In this document: positions 49,028 to 58,403 of the stretch, in pieces
Position numbering within the stretch: position 1 is the first letter of the stretch
Layout of the letters: each line of letters starts with the position of its first letter
Assembly (NCBI RefSeq): GCF_000802185.1
Contig: NZ_KN676113.1
Location: forward strand, 3,637,019 to 3,701,018
Direction: 5' to 3'
DNA from: Belnapia sp. F-4-1
Lineage (GTDB): Bacteria; Pseudomonadota; Alphaproteobacteria; Acetobacterales; Acetobacteraceae
Length of the DNA: 64,000 nucleotides
Notes under the pieces: model-generated
Told to the model about the DNA's origin: nothing
Database searches by the model: none
Seen by the model: the letters and a program-made list of their open reading frames with translations, nothing else
Made by a program: the position numbers and the translations under genes

Positions 49028-49743
49028 TAAAGCCAGGTGAGCACGGCGTCATAGCCGGTGAGCGCCCGCGCGCGACGCCTGCCGTCGAGGGGCGCCAGCC
49101 CGGCCAGCGCCATGGCGAGGCGCGTCGCAGCCTGGGTGCCGTCGACCAGCGGCACCGGCACATGCGGCTGCAGCACGGGGGCGAGTCCGGCCAGTGGCCC
49201 GCCGGCGAGGATCACCACCTCGGCGCCGTCCTGCTCCACCGCCTGGCGGCAGAGGTCGAGGAGGAGGTCGCGGCGCTCCTCCGCCACGCGGCCGGGATCG
49301 CCGGCGAATGGCGGGCCCATGCGGAAGCCGCAGCAACGGCTGCGGAGGCCGTTATGGTCCAAGCAATCCTCGAACATTGGGCGAAGGGCGCCGGTGAAGC
49401 TCACCACGCCGAAGCGGCGGCCGAGCATGGCGGCGGCGTGGAAGGCAGCCTCGGAGATGCCGATGACGGGGACATCGAGCAGTTCCTTCGCCGCGTCGAG
49501 GCCGGGATCGCCGAAGCAGGCGATGATCGCCGCGTCATACTGCCCCCGGCGGGCGGCCAGTGCGGCGAGGGTCGCCGGGCCGGCCACAAGCCAGTCCGCC
49601 CGCGTGACGATGAGCGGCAGACCGAACGGGGCGGAGACGGCTTCGATCGCGGTGTCGGGCGGCGCCACCGCCCGGGCCGCCTTGGCAATCCGTTCCGTGA
49701 CGCTTTCGGTTGTGTTGCTGTTGACGATCAGGATCCGAGTCAT
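49012..49743 (-). CDS. Aspartate/glutamate (hydantoin-type) racemase-family protein
   Basis: 243-residue racemase-fold protein. The N-terminal ILIVNSNTTESVT and the first Cys in AIIACFGDPGLDAAKELL match hydantoin/allantoin racemases. The second catalytic Cys, normally in an LGC segment, is replaced here by VILAGGPLAGL. Two-base racemisation is therefore doubtful; isomerase or lyase chemistry may replace it. The ATG at 49743 lies at the conserved start. Reaction unsettled. Confidence 0.78.
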   Translation of the reverse strand: MTRILIVNSNTTESVTERIAKAARAVAPPDTAIEAVSAPFGLPLIVTRADWLVAGPATLAALAARRGQYDAAIIACFGDPGLDAAKELLDVPVIGISEAAFHAAAMLGRRFGVVSFTGALRPMFEDCLDHNGLRSRCCGFRMGPPFAGDPGRVAEERRDLLLDLCRQAVEQDGAEVVILAGGPLAGLAPVLQPHVPVPLVDGTQAATRLAMALAGLAPLDGRRRARALTGYDAVLTWLYGSGA

Positions 49744-49768
49744 GCCGGGAGCATAACCCGCATTCCCC

Positions 49769-50137
49769 TCAGCTACGACGCACCGGCCCCACGGCAAGCC
49801 AGCCGGTGCCGACCGGCATGGCAGTCAACGGCATCGCAGCGCAGGTGTAGAAGGCATGGGCGAGGCCGGCCGCAGGCTCCGCTTCCGGCGCCGGGGCCGC
49901 CTCGGCCTGATGGCGCCGCTGCCGCCGCGGGGGGTGCTGGCGGTGCCGCTGCGCCGCCACGCGGCCAAGCAGGGCCGTCGAACCCGGCGCGGCGCCGCAG
50001 CCGAGGCCCGGCGAGACCAGGGAAGGCGCAGCAATCTCCGGCGGCGCGGCGATGCCGGCGCTGGGGAGGGCGAAACCGGCGGCGAGAATGGCCAGGGGGA
50101 GGGCCTTTCGCAGCATAGCAAGGCGTTTAAGATCCAT
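49769..50137 (-). CDS. Small secreted hypothetical protein
   Basis: 122 residues. LRKALPLAILAAGFALPSAGIAAP is a convincing signal peptide ending in an Ala-x-Ala site. The mature part is low-complexity (Ala/Pro/Arg with HRQHPPRR) and ends in a more ordered HAFYTCAAMPLTAMPVGTGWLAVGP segment with a single Cys late. Function not recognised. An internal start at 50116 is also possible. Separated from the racemase by 25 bases. Confidence 0.5.
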   Translation of the reverse strand: MDLKRLAMLRKALPLAILAAGFALPSAGIAAPPEIAAPSLVSPGLGCGAAPGSTALLGRVAAQRHRQHPPRRQRRHQAEAAPAPEAEPAAGLAHAFYTCAAMPLTAMPVGTGWLAVGPVRRS

Positions 50138-50332
50138 GGGTTGGGGGCTCCCATTGCTGGCGCGTCTCAACGACAGCGGCCATATCCCCGGAACGTCGAT
50201 ATCTCTCGCCTGTTCCATCCCGTGTCGGTGTAGTCCGATCATAATTGGCCAGGGAACCGATGCCGGTCCCGGCTCTTATCGGGTCCGTCGCGGCCATGTC
50301 GGCCGGGACGGCGGCAAGGGGACCGATGGGCG

Positions 50333-50755
50333 ATGGCACCACCGACTGACGATGACGAGGTCGATCTGGGCATCAGCCTGGAAACCGTGGCCACGGTGGT
50401 GGACCACGCGCGGGCCCTGCAGGGCACCGAGGAAGCCGACCCGGAGCAGCTGTCGGAGGATGACGACAGCGAGGCGGCGCTGCTGCAGGAAGACCCGGAC
50501 GACATGACCGAGGAGACGCTCACCGCCTTCATCGACGGGCTGAACCAGGACGAGCAGGCGGCGCTGATCGCCCTGGCCTGGGTCGGACGCGGCGATTACG
50601 GTCCGGAGGACTGGGAAGAAGCGGTACGCCTCGCCATTGAGCGGAACGAGCAGATGGCCGCGGGCGCCTACCTTCTCCAGATGGACATGCTGGGCGACCT
50701 GCTCGCCGAGGGTGTCGCGGCCTTCGGCCTCTCCATCGAGGATGTCGAACGGTAA
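50333..50755 (+). CDS. DUF3775 family protein
   Basis: 140 residues, very acidic at the N-terminus (DDDEVDLGISLETVATVVDHARALQGTEE, DPDDMTEETL). The conserved C-terminal part is FIDGLNQDEQAALIALAWVGRGDYGPEDWEEAV. The family is known only as conserved in alphaproteobacteria; no function can be assigned. ATG at 50333 with AAGGGGA about 10 bases upstream. Divergent from the secreted protein above, leaving a 195-base gap with no clear promoter. Confidence 0.8.
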   Translation: MAPPTDDDEVDLGISLETVATVVDHARALQGTEEADPEQLSEDDDSEAALLQEDPDDMTEETLTAFIDGLNQDEQAALIALAWVGRGDYGPEDWEEAVRLAIERNEQMAAGAYLLQMDMLGDLLAEGVAAFGLSIEDVER

Positions 50756-50889
50756 AGGCCGGCCGGCCTCGCCTGGGAGTTACGGCGGCAGGGCAGGGCC
50801 AGAGCCGCAATCGGCGAGCGAGGTCGCCGTGGTGACGGCGGGCCACCCTCCGGTTGCGACGGATCCCTGCGGGGAGGACAACACGCCGG

Positions 50890-51621
50890 TCAGGCCGGCG
50901 TGCGGGGCAGGGCGGCGATCTCGCGGATCAGCTTCCGCTTCACCGCATTGCCGAAGCTTTGAAAATCCTCGGCGACGACAACGAAGGCGCCCGGGCCGCC
51001 GATGACATTCTCTCGGTAATACTCGTCGAGCGGCACCGGCGGCATGCGCCCGAAGGTCGGGCGGTCGTTCACGATGGGTAGGCCGTTGATGGTGATGCCC
51101 TCGGCCACCACCCGGTCGCGGGCCAGTTCCACCGGGCCGCCGCTGTTGTTCACCCCATCGCCGGAGACGTCGATCACTCGGCGCGTCGCCTCGAAGGGGG
51201 CGTCGTTCAGCACCTTGAGCGAGAAGTCGAGCGCGCCGGAGATCGAGGTCCAGGACAGCGAGGCGCGCGGCGCCTCGGCCAGGCGCTCGGACCAGCCCTG
51301 GGCATCGCCGGCGCCGGCGATCCGGGCCCAGGGCAGCACCAGGCGCTGATACTCGGCGCCGGCCCATTCGACATAGGCGAGGCCGATGGCGCCCATCATG
51401 CCACCGCGGATCGCCTCCACCACCACCGGGTCGGAGACGGCGTTGCGGTAGCCCTCGCGCTGGAGCCGGGCCTCGTCCTCATCAACCGAGCGGGAAACGT
51501 CGACGGCCAGGACCAGCAGCACGTCCACCGGGTCGCCCTCGGCGCGGGCGAGACGGGGAGTGAGCGCAGCCGCGGCCAGCAGGGCACGGCGGCCGAGCCG
51601 AGGGGGGGTGGAGCACGGCAC
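50890..51621 (-). CDS. DUF1194 VWA-like secreted protein
   Basis: 243-residue protein of the DUF1194 family, with a von Willebrand A-like fold. The signal peptide includes RRALLAAAALTPRLARA. The metal-ion site motif DVSRS follows at about residue 40; GDGVNNSG and a C-terminal FVVVAEDFQSFGNAVKRKL are the family's conserved segments. Probably periplasmic or exported; the ligand is unknown. Confidence 0.83.
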   Translation of the reverse strand: MPCSTPPRLGRRALLAAAALTPRLARAEGDPVDVLLVLAVDVSRSVDEDEARLQREGYRNAVSDPVVVEAIRGGMMGAIGLAYVEWAGAEYQRLVLPWARIAGAGDAQGWSERLAEAPRASLSWTSISGALDFSLKVLNDAPFEATRRVIDVSGDGVNNSGGPVELARDRVVAEGITINGLPIVNDRPTFGRMPPVPLDEYYRENVIGGPGAFVVVAEDFQSFGNAVKRKLIREIAALPRTPA

Positions 51622-51702
51622 GACCGTCGCCTCCTTGACGCTGGACCGTCATGGAAGCGCGGCCGCGGTCAACGGTTCAAGCACGAACCGCCAAGGAAAT
51701 GA

Positions 51703-52863
51703 TTACAGCCCGGCGATCACCGCGGCGGCGACGCGGGCGACATCCTCTTCGGCGAGGTAGGGATGCATGGGCAGCGAGAGCACCTGATCGCAAAGGCGCT
51801 CGCTGACCGGCAGCGGCGGCACGCCGCCTGCGATGCCCTCCGCATGGGCCCCGGCATAGGCCGGCTGATGATGCAGCGGCTTCGGGTAGTAGATGGCCGA
51901 GGGGATGCCGGCCGCCTTCATGCTGTCCTGCACGCGGCCACGGGCGGCTGCATCGGGCAGGACCACGGTGTAGATGCCCCAGGCGCTGCTGGCGCCCGCC
52001 GGCACCCGCGGTGTCTGGACCCGGCCGGCGAAATGCGCCTCGTACCAGGCGGCGGCACGGGCGCGGGCCTTCAGCTCGTCCTCCAGCAGCGGGAGCTTGG
52101 CCAGCAGGATGGCGGCCTGGATGGAGTCGAGCCGCCCGTTCATGCCGGTGCGCTGCACCTCGTAGCGGGTCTTGCCCTCGCCATGGGTGCGGAGCGAGCG
52201 GTAGAGCTCCGCCCGCCCGGCATCGTTGGTGAGGATGGCGCCGCCATCACCGTAACAACCAAGGGTCTTGGTCGGGTAGAAGCTGAGCGCCGCGGCATCG
52301 GCATGGGTGCCGAGGCGGCGGTCGCCGAGCGCGCCACCGAAGGCCTGGGCGGCATCGTCGAGGGCGAACATGCCGTGCCGTGCGCAGAGCGCCTCGATCG
52401 CGGGCCAATCGGCCGGCAGGCCGTAGAGGTCGACGCCGACCACGGCGCGGGGGCGGAGGCGGCCCTCCTTCTGTACCAGGGCGAGGCGGCGCTCCAGGTC
52501 GGCGAGGTCGATGTTGAAGCTGCCCTCCTCGACATCGACGAAGACCGGCGTGGCGCCGAGCACCAGCGGCACCTCGGCCGTCGCCGTGTAGGTGAAGGCG
52601 GGGAGGAAGACGGCATCGCCCGGCCCGATGCCCTCGGCCATCATGGCGATCTGCAGGGCGTCCGTGCCGGAGGAAACGCCGACCGCATGCTTCGCGCCGG
52701 AGAAGGCGGCGAGCCCGGCCTCGATCTGGTCCACCTCGGGGCCCTGGATGAAGCGGCCGTGGTCGAGGATGCGGGCTATGCCGGCATCGATTTCGGCCCG
52801 GATCAGCGCCTGCTGGGCCTTCATGTCGAAGAAGGCGATGGGGCGGGGTGCGGCTGTGCTCAT
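51703..52863 (-). CDS. DegT/DnrJ/EryC1-family sugar aminotransferase
   Basis: 386-residue PLP-dependent sugar aminotransferase. PLP Lys199 lies in SFYPTKTLGCYGDGG; DDAAQAFGG carries the PLP-binding Asp. Resembles WbpE-type enzymes that aminate the keto group of UDP-sugars for O-antigen. It sits 3.5 kb from the polysaccharide operon at 56435-63036 and on the same strand, so a shared glycan pathway is plausible. It is followed by a divergent MFS gene. Confidence 0.88.
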   Translation of the reverse strand: MSTAAPRPIAFFDMKAQQALIRAEIDAGIARILDHGRFIQGPEVDQIEAGLAAFSGAKHAVGVSSGTDALQIAMMAEGIGPGDAVFLPAFTYTATAEVPLVLGATPVFVDVEEGSFNIDLADLERRLALVQKEGRLRPRAVVGVDLYGLPADWPAIEALCARHGMFALDDAAQAFGGALGDRRLGTHADAAALSFYPTKTLGCYGDGGAILTNDAGRAELYRSLRTHGEGKTRYEVQRTGMNGRLDSIQAAILLAKLPLLEDELKARARAAAWYEAHFAGRVQTPRVPAGASSAWGIYTVVLPDAAARGRVQDSMKAAGIPSAIYYPKPLHHQPAYAGAHAEGIAGGVPPLPVSERLCDQVLSLPMHPYLAEEDVARVAAAVIAGL

Positions 52864-53027
52864 GGCGGGGGATTAGACCGGCCGGGCGGGCGGGACAAAT
52901 CAAGGCGCGTATCGAAGCGCAACATCGCCCGGGGGCGTGGGTTCTGGTCCTGCCCGGCGTAGCAGCAGGGCCGCGACCGGCGAGGCCGGACCATGCCCGG
53001 GAAGCCCGCCCGGGCCGAGGAGAGCGC

Positions 53028-54578
53028 GTGAGCAGCCGAACCCGCACCGATGCCGCCATGGGTGAACCCGTGCCCGAGGCCGCCGTACCACGTCCGGCGG
53101 CGCGCCTGCGCGTCGTCCTCGCCGGGGCGCTGCTGGCGATGATGCTGGCGGCGCTCGACCAGAACATCGTCAACACCGCCCTGCCGCGCATGGTGGGCGA
53201 GCTCGGGGGCATGGCGCATCTCTCCTGGGTGGTCACGGCCTTCATGCTGACCTCGACCACGACGACGCCGCTCTACGGCAAGCTCTCCGACCTTTATGGC
53301 AGACGGCGACTGTTCTTCGTCGCGATCTCGCTCTTCCTCGCCGGATCGCTGCTTTGCGGGGCGGCGCAGTCGATGGGGCAGCTGATCGGCTTCCGCGCCT
53401 TGCAGGGGCTCGGGGCGGGCGGGCTGCTGGTGCTGGCCCAGGCGGTGATCGGCGATGTGGTCTCGCCCCGGCAAAGGCCGCGCTACCAGGGGCTCTTCAC
53501 CGGGACCTTCGCCCTCTCCAGCGTCGCCGGGCCGCTGCTGGGCGGCGTGATCACCTCGGCGCTGTCCTGGCGCTGGGTCTTCTACGTGAACCTGCCGATC
53601 GGGCTGCTGGCGATGGTGATGATCGCCATCGGCCTTCGGCGGGCGCCGCCGGGGCCGGCGCGGCGGATCGACTATCCGGGCGCGGCGCTGCTGGCCGGGG
53701 CGACAGCCGCGCTCCTGCTGCTGCTGGCCGGGGGTGGGACGGAGTTCCCCTGGGAATCCCTCGACAGCCTGGCGCTGGCGCTCGGGACGGTGGCGCTGAT
53801 CGGCCTCTTCCTCTGGTGGGAGCTCAGGGCGCCGGAGCCGCTGATCCGCCTCGCCCTGTTCCGCAACGCCGTCTTCGCCCGCGGCGTGGCGGTGGGCGGG
53901 ATGATGACCTTCGCCATGCTCGGCTCCACCGTCTTCCTGCCGCTCTACTTCCAGCTCGTCCTCGGGATGAGCCCAGCCGTCGCCGGAATGATGATGCTGC
54001 CGCAGGTGGTCGGCATGCTGCTCAGCTCGGTGATCGGCGGGCGGATCGTCTCGCGGCTCGGGCGGAACAAGCCCTTCCTGCTGGCCGCGCTCGCGCTGGA
54101 GGCGGCGGCGCTGGCGAGCCTCGCCCTCTTCGCCTGGATCGCGGCGGGGCCGGCGGCTTTCCTCGTCTCCATGGGCGCGCTTGGACTCGGCATGGGGATG
54201 GGCATGCCCAACTTGACGACGGCGGTGCAGAATGCCGTTGCGCACCGTGAGCTCGGCGCGGCGACGGGGGCGATGGCCTTCGTCCGCTCGCTCGGCGGGG
54301 CGGTCGGGGTGGCGGCCTCGGGGACGATCATGGCCTCGCGGCTCTCGGCGGCGCTGGCCGGGGCGGGCGGGGGGCTCGACCTCGGCCGGCTGACCCAGCA
54401 CGGGATCGAGGCGATGGCGGGGATGAGCCCCGTTCAGCAGGCGGCGGTCGGGGCCGCCTATCGCTCGGCGCTGACGGGTTGCTTCCTGCTCAGCGGCGTG
54501 GTGATGACGGCGGCCTTCCTGCTCGTCCTCGGCCTGCCGGAGCTGACGCTGCGCAACAGCCTCGACGATGCGGATTGA
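53028..54578 (+). CDS. DHA2-family (EmrB/QacA) MFS efflux transporter
   Basis: 516-residue 14-helix drug exporter. LDQNIVNTALPRM (motif D1 for the DHA2 group) and GKLSDLYGRRRLF (motif A) are present; GPLLGGVITSALSWRWVFYVNLP is a motif C-like segment. The GTG at 53028 has GAGGAG just upstream, and the in-frame ATG at 53058 is an alternative. No adjacent membrane-fusion gene (EmrA) is seen. Confidence 0.88.
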   Translation: MSSRTRTDAAMGEPVPEAAVPRPAARLRVVLAGALLAMMLAALDQNIVNTALPRMVGELGGMAHLSWVVTAFMLTSTTTTPLYGKLSDLYGRRRLFFVAISLFLAGSLLCGAAQSMGQLIGFRALQGLGAGGLLVLAQAVIGDVVSPRQRPRYQGLFTGTFALSSVAGPLLGGVITSALSWRWVFYVNLPIGLLAMVMIAIGLRRAPPGPARRIDYPGAALLAGATAALLLLLAGGGTEFPWESLDSLALALGTVALIGLFLWWELRAPEPLIRLALFRNAVFARGVAVGGMMTFAMLGSTVFLPLYFQLVLGMSPAVAGMMMLPQVVGMLLSSVIGGRIVSRLGRNKPFLLAALALEAAALASLALFAWIAAGPAAFLVSMGALGLGMGMGMPNLTTAVQNAVAHRELGAATGAMAFVRSLGGAVGVAASGTIMASRLSAALAGAGGGLDLGRLTQHGIEAMAGMSPVQQAAVGAAYRSALTGCFLLSGVVMTAAFLLVLGLPELTLRNSLDDAD

Positions 54579-54606
54579 GGCGACGCCTCCAGACAGGATC
54601 ATCCCC

Positions 54607-55578
54607 ATGCCCGCCCCCATCGCCCTCGGCATCATCGGCTTCGGCATCATGGGGGAGCGGCTGCTGCGTGCGGCGCTCGACCATGCGGCGGAGAGCGTGC
54701 GGCCCGTCGGGGTCTGGGACCCGTCGGAGGCCGCGCGGGGGCGGCTGGCCGCGGTGCCGGGCGGGGTGCCGATGCTCGGCTCGGCCGAGGCGGTGATCGC
54801 GGCCTGTGACTGCCTCTACATCGCCGCGCCGCCGGCTGCGCATATCCCGCTGGCCGAGGCGGCGCTGGCGGCGGGGCGGGCGGTCTTCCTCGAGAAGCCG
54901 CTGGCGACGGACCTGGCCGAGGCGCGGGCCTTCGTCGCGCGGGCGGAGGCGGGACACGCGCGGGCGGCGGTGAATTTCCCGATGGCCTCCTCACCGGCGG
55001 TGCGGCAACTCTCGGCCTGGCGCGACGGGCTGCGGCCAGAGGCGCTGGAGATCGAGGTCGGCTTCGCCCGCTGGCCACGCGGCTGGCAGAGCGAGGCGGC
55101 GGGCTGGCTCGCGCGGCGGGCGGAAGGCGGCTTCACGCGGGAGGTGGTCTCCCACTTCCTTTTCCTCACCCGGCGGCAGCTCGGGCCGCTGGCGCTGGAG
55201 GAGGCCGCAGTCGACTTCCCGCCGGGCGACGGGGCGGAGACGGCGATCCGCGCAGCGCTGCGGGCCGGCGGGGTGCCGGTGCGGCTCACCGGTGGCGTCG
55301 GCACCACGGCGAAGGACGACCACAACGTCTGGACACTGAACGATGCGATCCGGCTGCGCGACTGGTCCTTCGCCGAGCGGCGCGGGGCGGGTGGCGAATG
55401 GGCGCAGGCGCCGGACGCGCTGCCGAACGAGCGGATGCGGCCGCTGGTGCTGCGGGACCAGCTCGCGGGCGTCGCGGCGATGACACGGGGTGAGGCGCAT
55501 CACCTGGCGACGTTGTGCGAGGCGCTGGACGTGCAGGAGGTGGTGGAGGCGATCCTGGCGGCCGGTCTCCGTGCCTGA
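54607..55578 (+). CDS. Gfo/Idh/MocA-family oxidoreductase
   Basis: 323-residue NAD(P)-dependent sugar or polyol dehydrogenase-like protein. Rossmann start LGIIGFGIMGERLL; the EKPLATD motif (with its Lys) follows at about residue 100. The ATG at 54607 is preferred to an earlier in-frame start that overlaps the MFS gene. It could serve sugar-nucleotide metabolism given the glycan genes nearby, but the substrate is unknown. Confidence 0.82.
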   Translation: MPAPIALGIIGFGIMGERLLRAALDHAAESVRPVGVWDPSEAARGRLAAVPGGVPMLGSAEAVIAACDCLYIAAPPAAHIPLAEAALAAGRAVFLEKPLATDLAEARAFVARAEAGHARAAVNFPMASSPAVRQLSAWRDGLRPEALEIEVGFARWPRGWQSEAAGWLARRAEGGFTREVVSHFLFLTRRQLGPLALEEAAVDFPPGDGAETAIRAALRAGGVPVRLTGGVGTTAKDDHNVWTLNDAIRLRDWSFAERRGAGGEWAQAPDALPNERMRPLVLRDQLAGVAAMTRGEAHHLATLCEALDVQEVVEAILAAGLRA

Positions 55579-55655
55579 GCGCGCAGCATCCGCCTTGGCC
55601 GAACAGGGAGCTCGCGCGTTCCCACGGACAGCCCGTGAGGTCCGGAGGAAATGCC

Positions 55656-56405
55656 ATGCCCCATGATACCTGCGGCTGCTGCGGCGGCCTGATCCATCGT
55701 CCCGCTGCCTCAGGGCGCCGCGCCGTTCTGGCTGGCGGCGCCCTGCTGGCCAGCCTGGTTCTCAGGCCCGGCCCCGCGCAGGCGGCGGACCCGGTGCCGA
55801 AGACGGACCTCACCCCGGACGCCGCCCTCCGCCTGCTGAAGTCCGGCAACGACCAGTTCCGGACCGAAGCGCCCTTCCGCAGCGTCCAGGGCCGGGAGCG
55901 GCGGGTAGAGCTGGCGCGCGGCCAGGCGCCCTTCTGTGTGCTCGTCGGCTGCTCCGACAGCCGGGTGCCGCCCGAATTGCTGTTCGGCCGCGGCCTTGGG
56001 GAATTGTTCATCGTCCGCAACGCCGGCAACACGGTCGACACCACGGCCCTCGGCAGCATCGAATACGGCGTAGGCGTGCTCGGCTGCCCGCTGATCGTGG
56101 TGCTCGGACACGAAGCCTGCGGCGCCGTGGCCGCGGCGGTGGACGTGGTTCAGCGGAACGCGACCTTCCCCGGCGTGATCGGCGAGATGATCCAGCCGAT
56201 CATCCCCGCCGTGCTCGCCGCCCGTCGTCCGTCCGGCGAGGTGGATCTGAACGATGCGGTGGTGGCGAATGCCAAGCGCGTGGCGACGCGGCTGAAGACG
56301 CAAAGCCCGGTGGTGCAGCAGCAGCTGCGCGAGGGCCGGCTGAAGATTGTCGCTGCCCGCTACGATCTGGACGATGGGGATGTGGACTGGTTCGAGGAGG
56401 CCTGA
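55656..56405 (+). CDS. Exported beta-class carbonic anhydrase
   Basis: 249 residues. N-terminal CGCC cluster, then a Tat-like signal (SGRRAVLAGGALLASLVLRPG...AQA). The beta-CA core has zinc ligands Cys99, His152 and Cys155, with the Asp101-Arg103 dyad (CSDSR) and GHEACGA. It interconverts CO2 and bicarbonate, here probably in the periplasm. The ATG at 55656 follows GGAGG. Normal length for the exported subfamily. Confidence 0.88.
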   Translation: MPHDTCGCCGGLIHRPAASGRRAVLAGGALLASLVLRPGPAQAADPVPKTDLTPDAALRLLKSGNDQFRTEAPFRSVQGRERRVELARGQAPFCVLVGCSDSRVPPELLFGRGLGELFIVRNAGNTVDTTALGSIEYGVGVLGCPLIVVLGHEACGAVAAAVDVVQRNATFPGVIGEMIQPIIPAVLAARRPSGEVDLNDAVVANAKRVATRLKTQSPVVQQQLREGRLKIVAARYDLDDGDVDWFEEA

Positions 56406-56434
56406 GCCCGGCGAGAAGGTCGGCGCCGTACTGG

Positions 56435-58396
56435 CTACTGCGCCTTCCGCGCCTCCTCCCCGTCGGCGTTGTGGGTGAATTCGGGCACCAGCCGCCCCAG
56501 CTGCGCCAGTGCCGCCCGGGTATTGCCGGCACGGCTGCTGGCGGCGATCTCGTCGATTGCGCGGCCGACGAGCGCCGGATCGGCCGTGCGGGGCGTCGCC
56601 ATCAGCAGGCCGCGGAATTCGGTCGGGCGCGGCGGCTCCTGGCCGTGGAACAGCTCCTCATAGAGCTTCTCGCCCGGTCGGAGGCCGGTGAAACGGATGT
56701 CCACATCTTCCTCCGGCCTGAGGCCGGCGAGGCGGATCATGCGGCGGGCGAGGTCCACGATCTTCACCGGCTTGCCCATGTCGAGGACGAAGATGCCGCC
56801 CTCGGCCAGCTCCTTCGGCTGGTCCTCGCGGTCCTCGGCGCCGATGACGCTGGCCTGGAGGACGAGGCCGACCGCCTCGCGCACCGTCATGAAATAGCGT
56901 CGCATGTCGGGATGCGTCACGGTCAGCGGCCCGCCCCGCTCCAGCTGGCGGCGGAACAGCGGCACGACGGAGCCGGTCGAGCCGAGCACGTTGCCGAAGC
57001 GGACGGTGACGCAGCGCATGCCGCCCTGTGCGCGCGCCTCGCGCTCCAGCGCCTGGCAGTACATCTCGGCGAGGCGCTTGCTGGCGCCCATCACGCTGGT
57101 CGGGTTCACCGCCTTGTCGGTGGAGATGAAGACCATCGCCTTGCACCCGACCGCGCGCGCGGCATCGGCGACGATGCGCGTGCCGAGAGCATTGGTCTGC
57201 AGGCCCTCCAGCGGGTCGTTCTCCACCATCGGGACATGCTTGAGCGCGGCGGCGTGGAAGACGAGCTCCGGCCGAAGCTCCTCCATCAGCCGGCGCATGC
57301 GCGGCTCGTCGCGGATATCGGCCAGCACGGGGCGACGGGGCACGTCCGGATTGCGCTCGCGGAGCTCCAGGTCGATCTCGTAGAGGGCGAACTCGCCGTG
57401 GTCGAGCAGGGTGAGTTGGGCCGGGCCGAGCGCGGCCACCTGCCGGGCCAGCTCGCCGCCGATGGTGCCGCCGGCGCCGGTGACGAGGACGCGGCGGCCC
57501 TGGATCAGCCGGGCCATGCCCTCGCGGTCGAGCGGCACCTGCGGCCGGTCGAGCAGGTCCTCGATCAGCACGGGGCGGAGCTGGATGGGCGCCGCCTCCT
57601 TCGCCTGCAACGGGTCCTCCATCCGCCGGGCCGCCGGGTCGAGGCTGGTGATGGAAGGGGCCCGGCGCACCGGGACGCCATGGCGGTCCGCGGCATCGAG
57701 CAGCCGCTCGAGCGCAAGGCCCTGGACATGGGAGGTGGTCAGCACGATCAGCGCCGGCAGGCGGTTCTCGTCCCGCATCCGGTCGAGCACGGCCGGGATC
57801 TCGTCGGCCGTGCCGAGGATGGGATGGCCCTGGATGCGCCGCCCGGCCTGGCGGGAGCGCATGGAAAGGATGCCGACGACGCGGTAGCTCGGGCTGCGCT
57901 CCTGGGCGAGGCCGCGAATGAAGAGGTTGGCGCCGTCGCCCGCGCCCACCAGCAGCACCGGCTGGGCGGTGCCGACGCCCTCATGCCCGCGCCGGCCATG
58001 GTGCAGCCGCCCGGCGACGCGCGGGGCCCCAAGCAGGAGGCCCAGGGTGAGGGCGTGGATCGCCGGGAAGGCGGGATTCGGCGGCACCCAGCCACCCAGC
58101 ATGTGCAACCCGCCCGAGAAGAGCATCGCCCCGAGCGCCGCGGCGACGACGATGCCGATGAGGTCGGGCAGGCCGGCATAGCGCCAGTATTGCTGCGGCA
58201 GCCGCACCGGCAGGCCGGCGGCGAGCAGCGCCAGGGCTGCGCCGGGCAGGGCGAGCAGCCACCACGCCAGGGCGGCCGATTCTGGCGGCCAGGCGCCGGG
58301 CGCGGCCAACAGCATCGCCGCCGGCAGGGCGAGAGCGGCGATCAGGCTGTCGAGCAGCAGGTTCAGCAGGATTCGGTGCGGCGCGCGGCGGGCCAT
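56435..58396 (-). CDS. Membrane-bound nucleoside-diphosphate sugar 4,6-dehydratase (WbpM/CapD/FlaA1 family)
   Basis: 653 residues. Four or so N-terminal transmembrane helices precede a first NAD-binding domain (LLVGAGDGANLFIRGLAQE) and a second Rossmann dehydratase domain. TGAGGTIGGELARQV is the second NAD motif; STDKAVNPTSVMGASKR carries the Ser-Met-Lys triad of WbpM. It converts UDP-GlcNAc (or similar) to a 4-keto-6-deoxy sugar at the inner membrane. The ATG at 58396 excludes a long Pro-rich extension. Last gene in the polysaccharide operon, 7 bases after the previous stop. Confidence 0.9.
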   Translation of the reverse strand: MARRAPHRILLNLLLDSLIAALALPAAMLLAAPGAWPPESAALAWWLLALPGAALALLAAGLPVRLPQQYWRYAGLPDLIGIVVAAALGAMLFSGGLHMLGGWVPPNPAFPAIHALTLGLLLGAPRVAGRLHHGRRGHEGVGTAQPVLLVGAGDGANLFIRGLAQERSPSYRVVGILSMRSRQAGRRIQGHPILGTADEIPAVLDRMRDENRLPALIVLTTSHVQGLALERLLDAADRHGVPVRRAPSITSLDPAARRMEDPLQAKEAAPIQLRPVLIEDLLDRPQVPLDREGMARLIQGRRVLVTGAGGTIGGELARQVAALGPAQLTLLDHGEFALYEIDLELRERNPDVPRRPVLADIRDEPRMRRLMEELRPELVFHAAALKHVPMVENDPLEGLQTNALGTRIVADAARAVGCKAMVFISTDKAVNPTSVMGASKRLAEMYCQALEREARAQGGMRCVTVRFGNVLGSTGSVVPLFRRQLERGGPLTVTHPDMRRYFMTVREAVGLVLQASVIGAEDREDQPKELAEGGIFVLDMGKPVKIVDLARRMIRLAGLRPEEDVDIRFTGLRPGEKLYEELFHGQEPPRPTEFRGLLMATPRTADPALVGRAIDEIAASSRAGNTRAALAQLGRLVPEFTHNADGEEARKAQ

Positions 58397-58403
58397 GGCG
58401 CCG

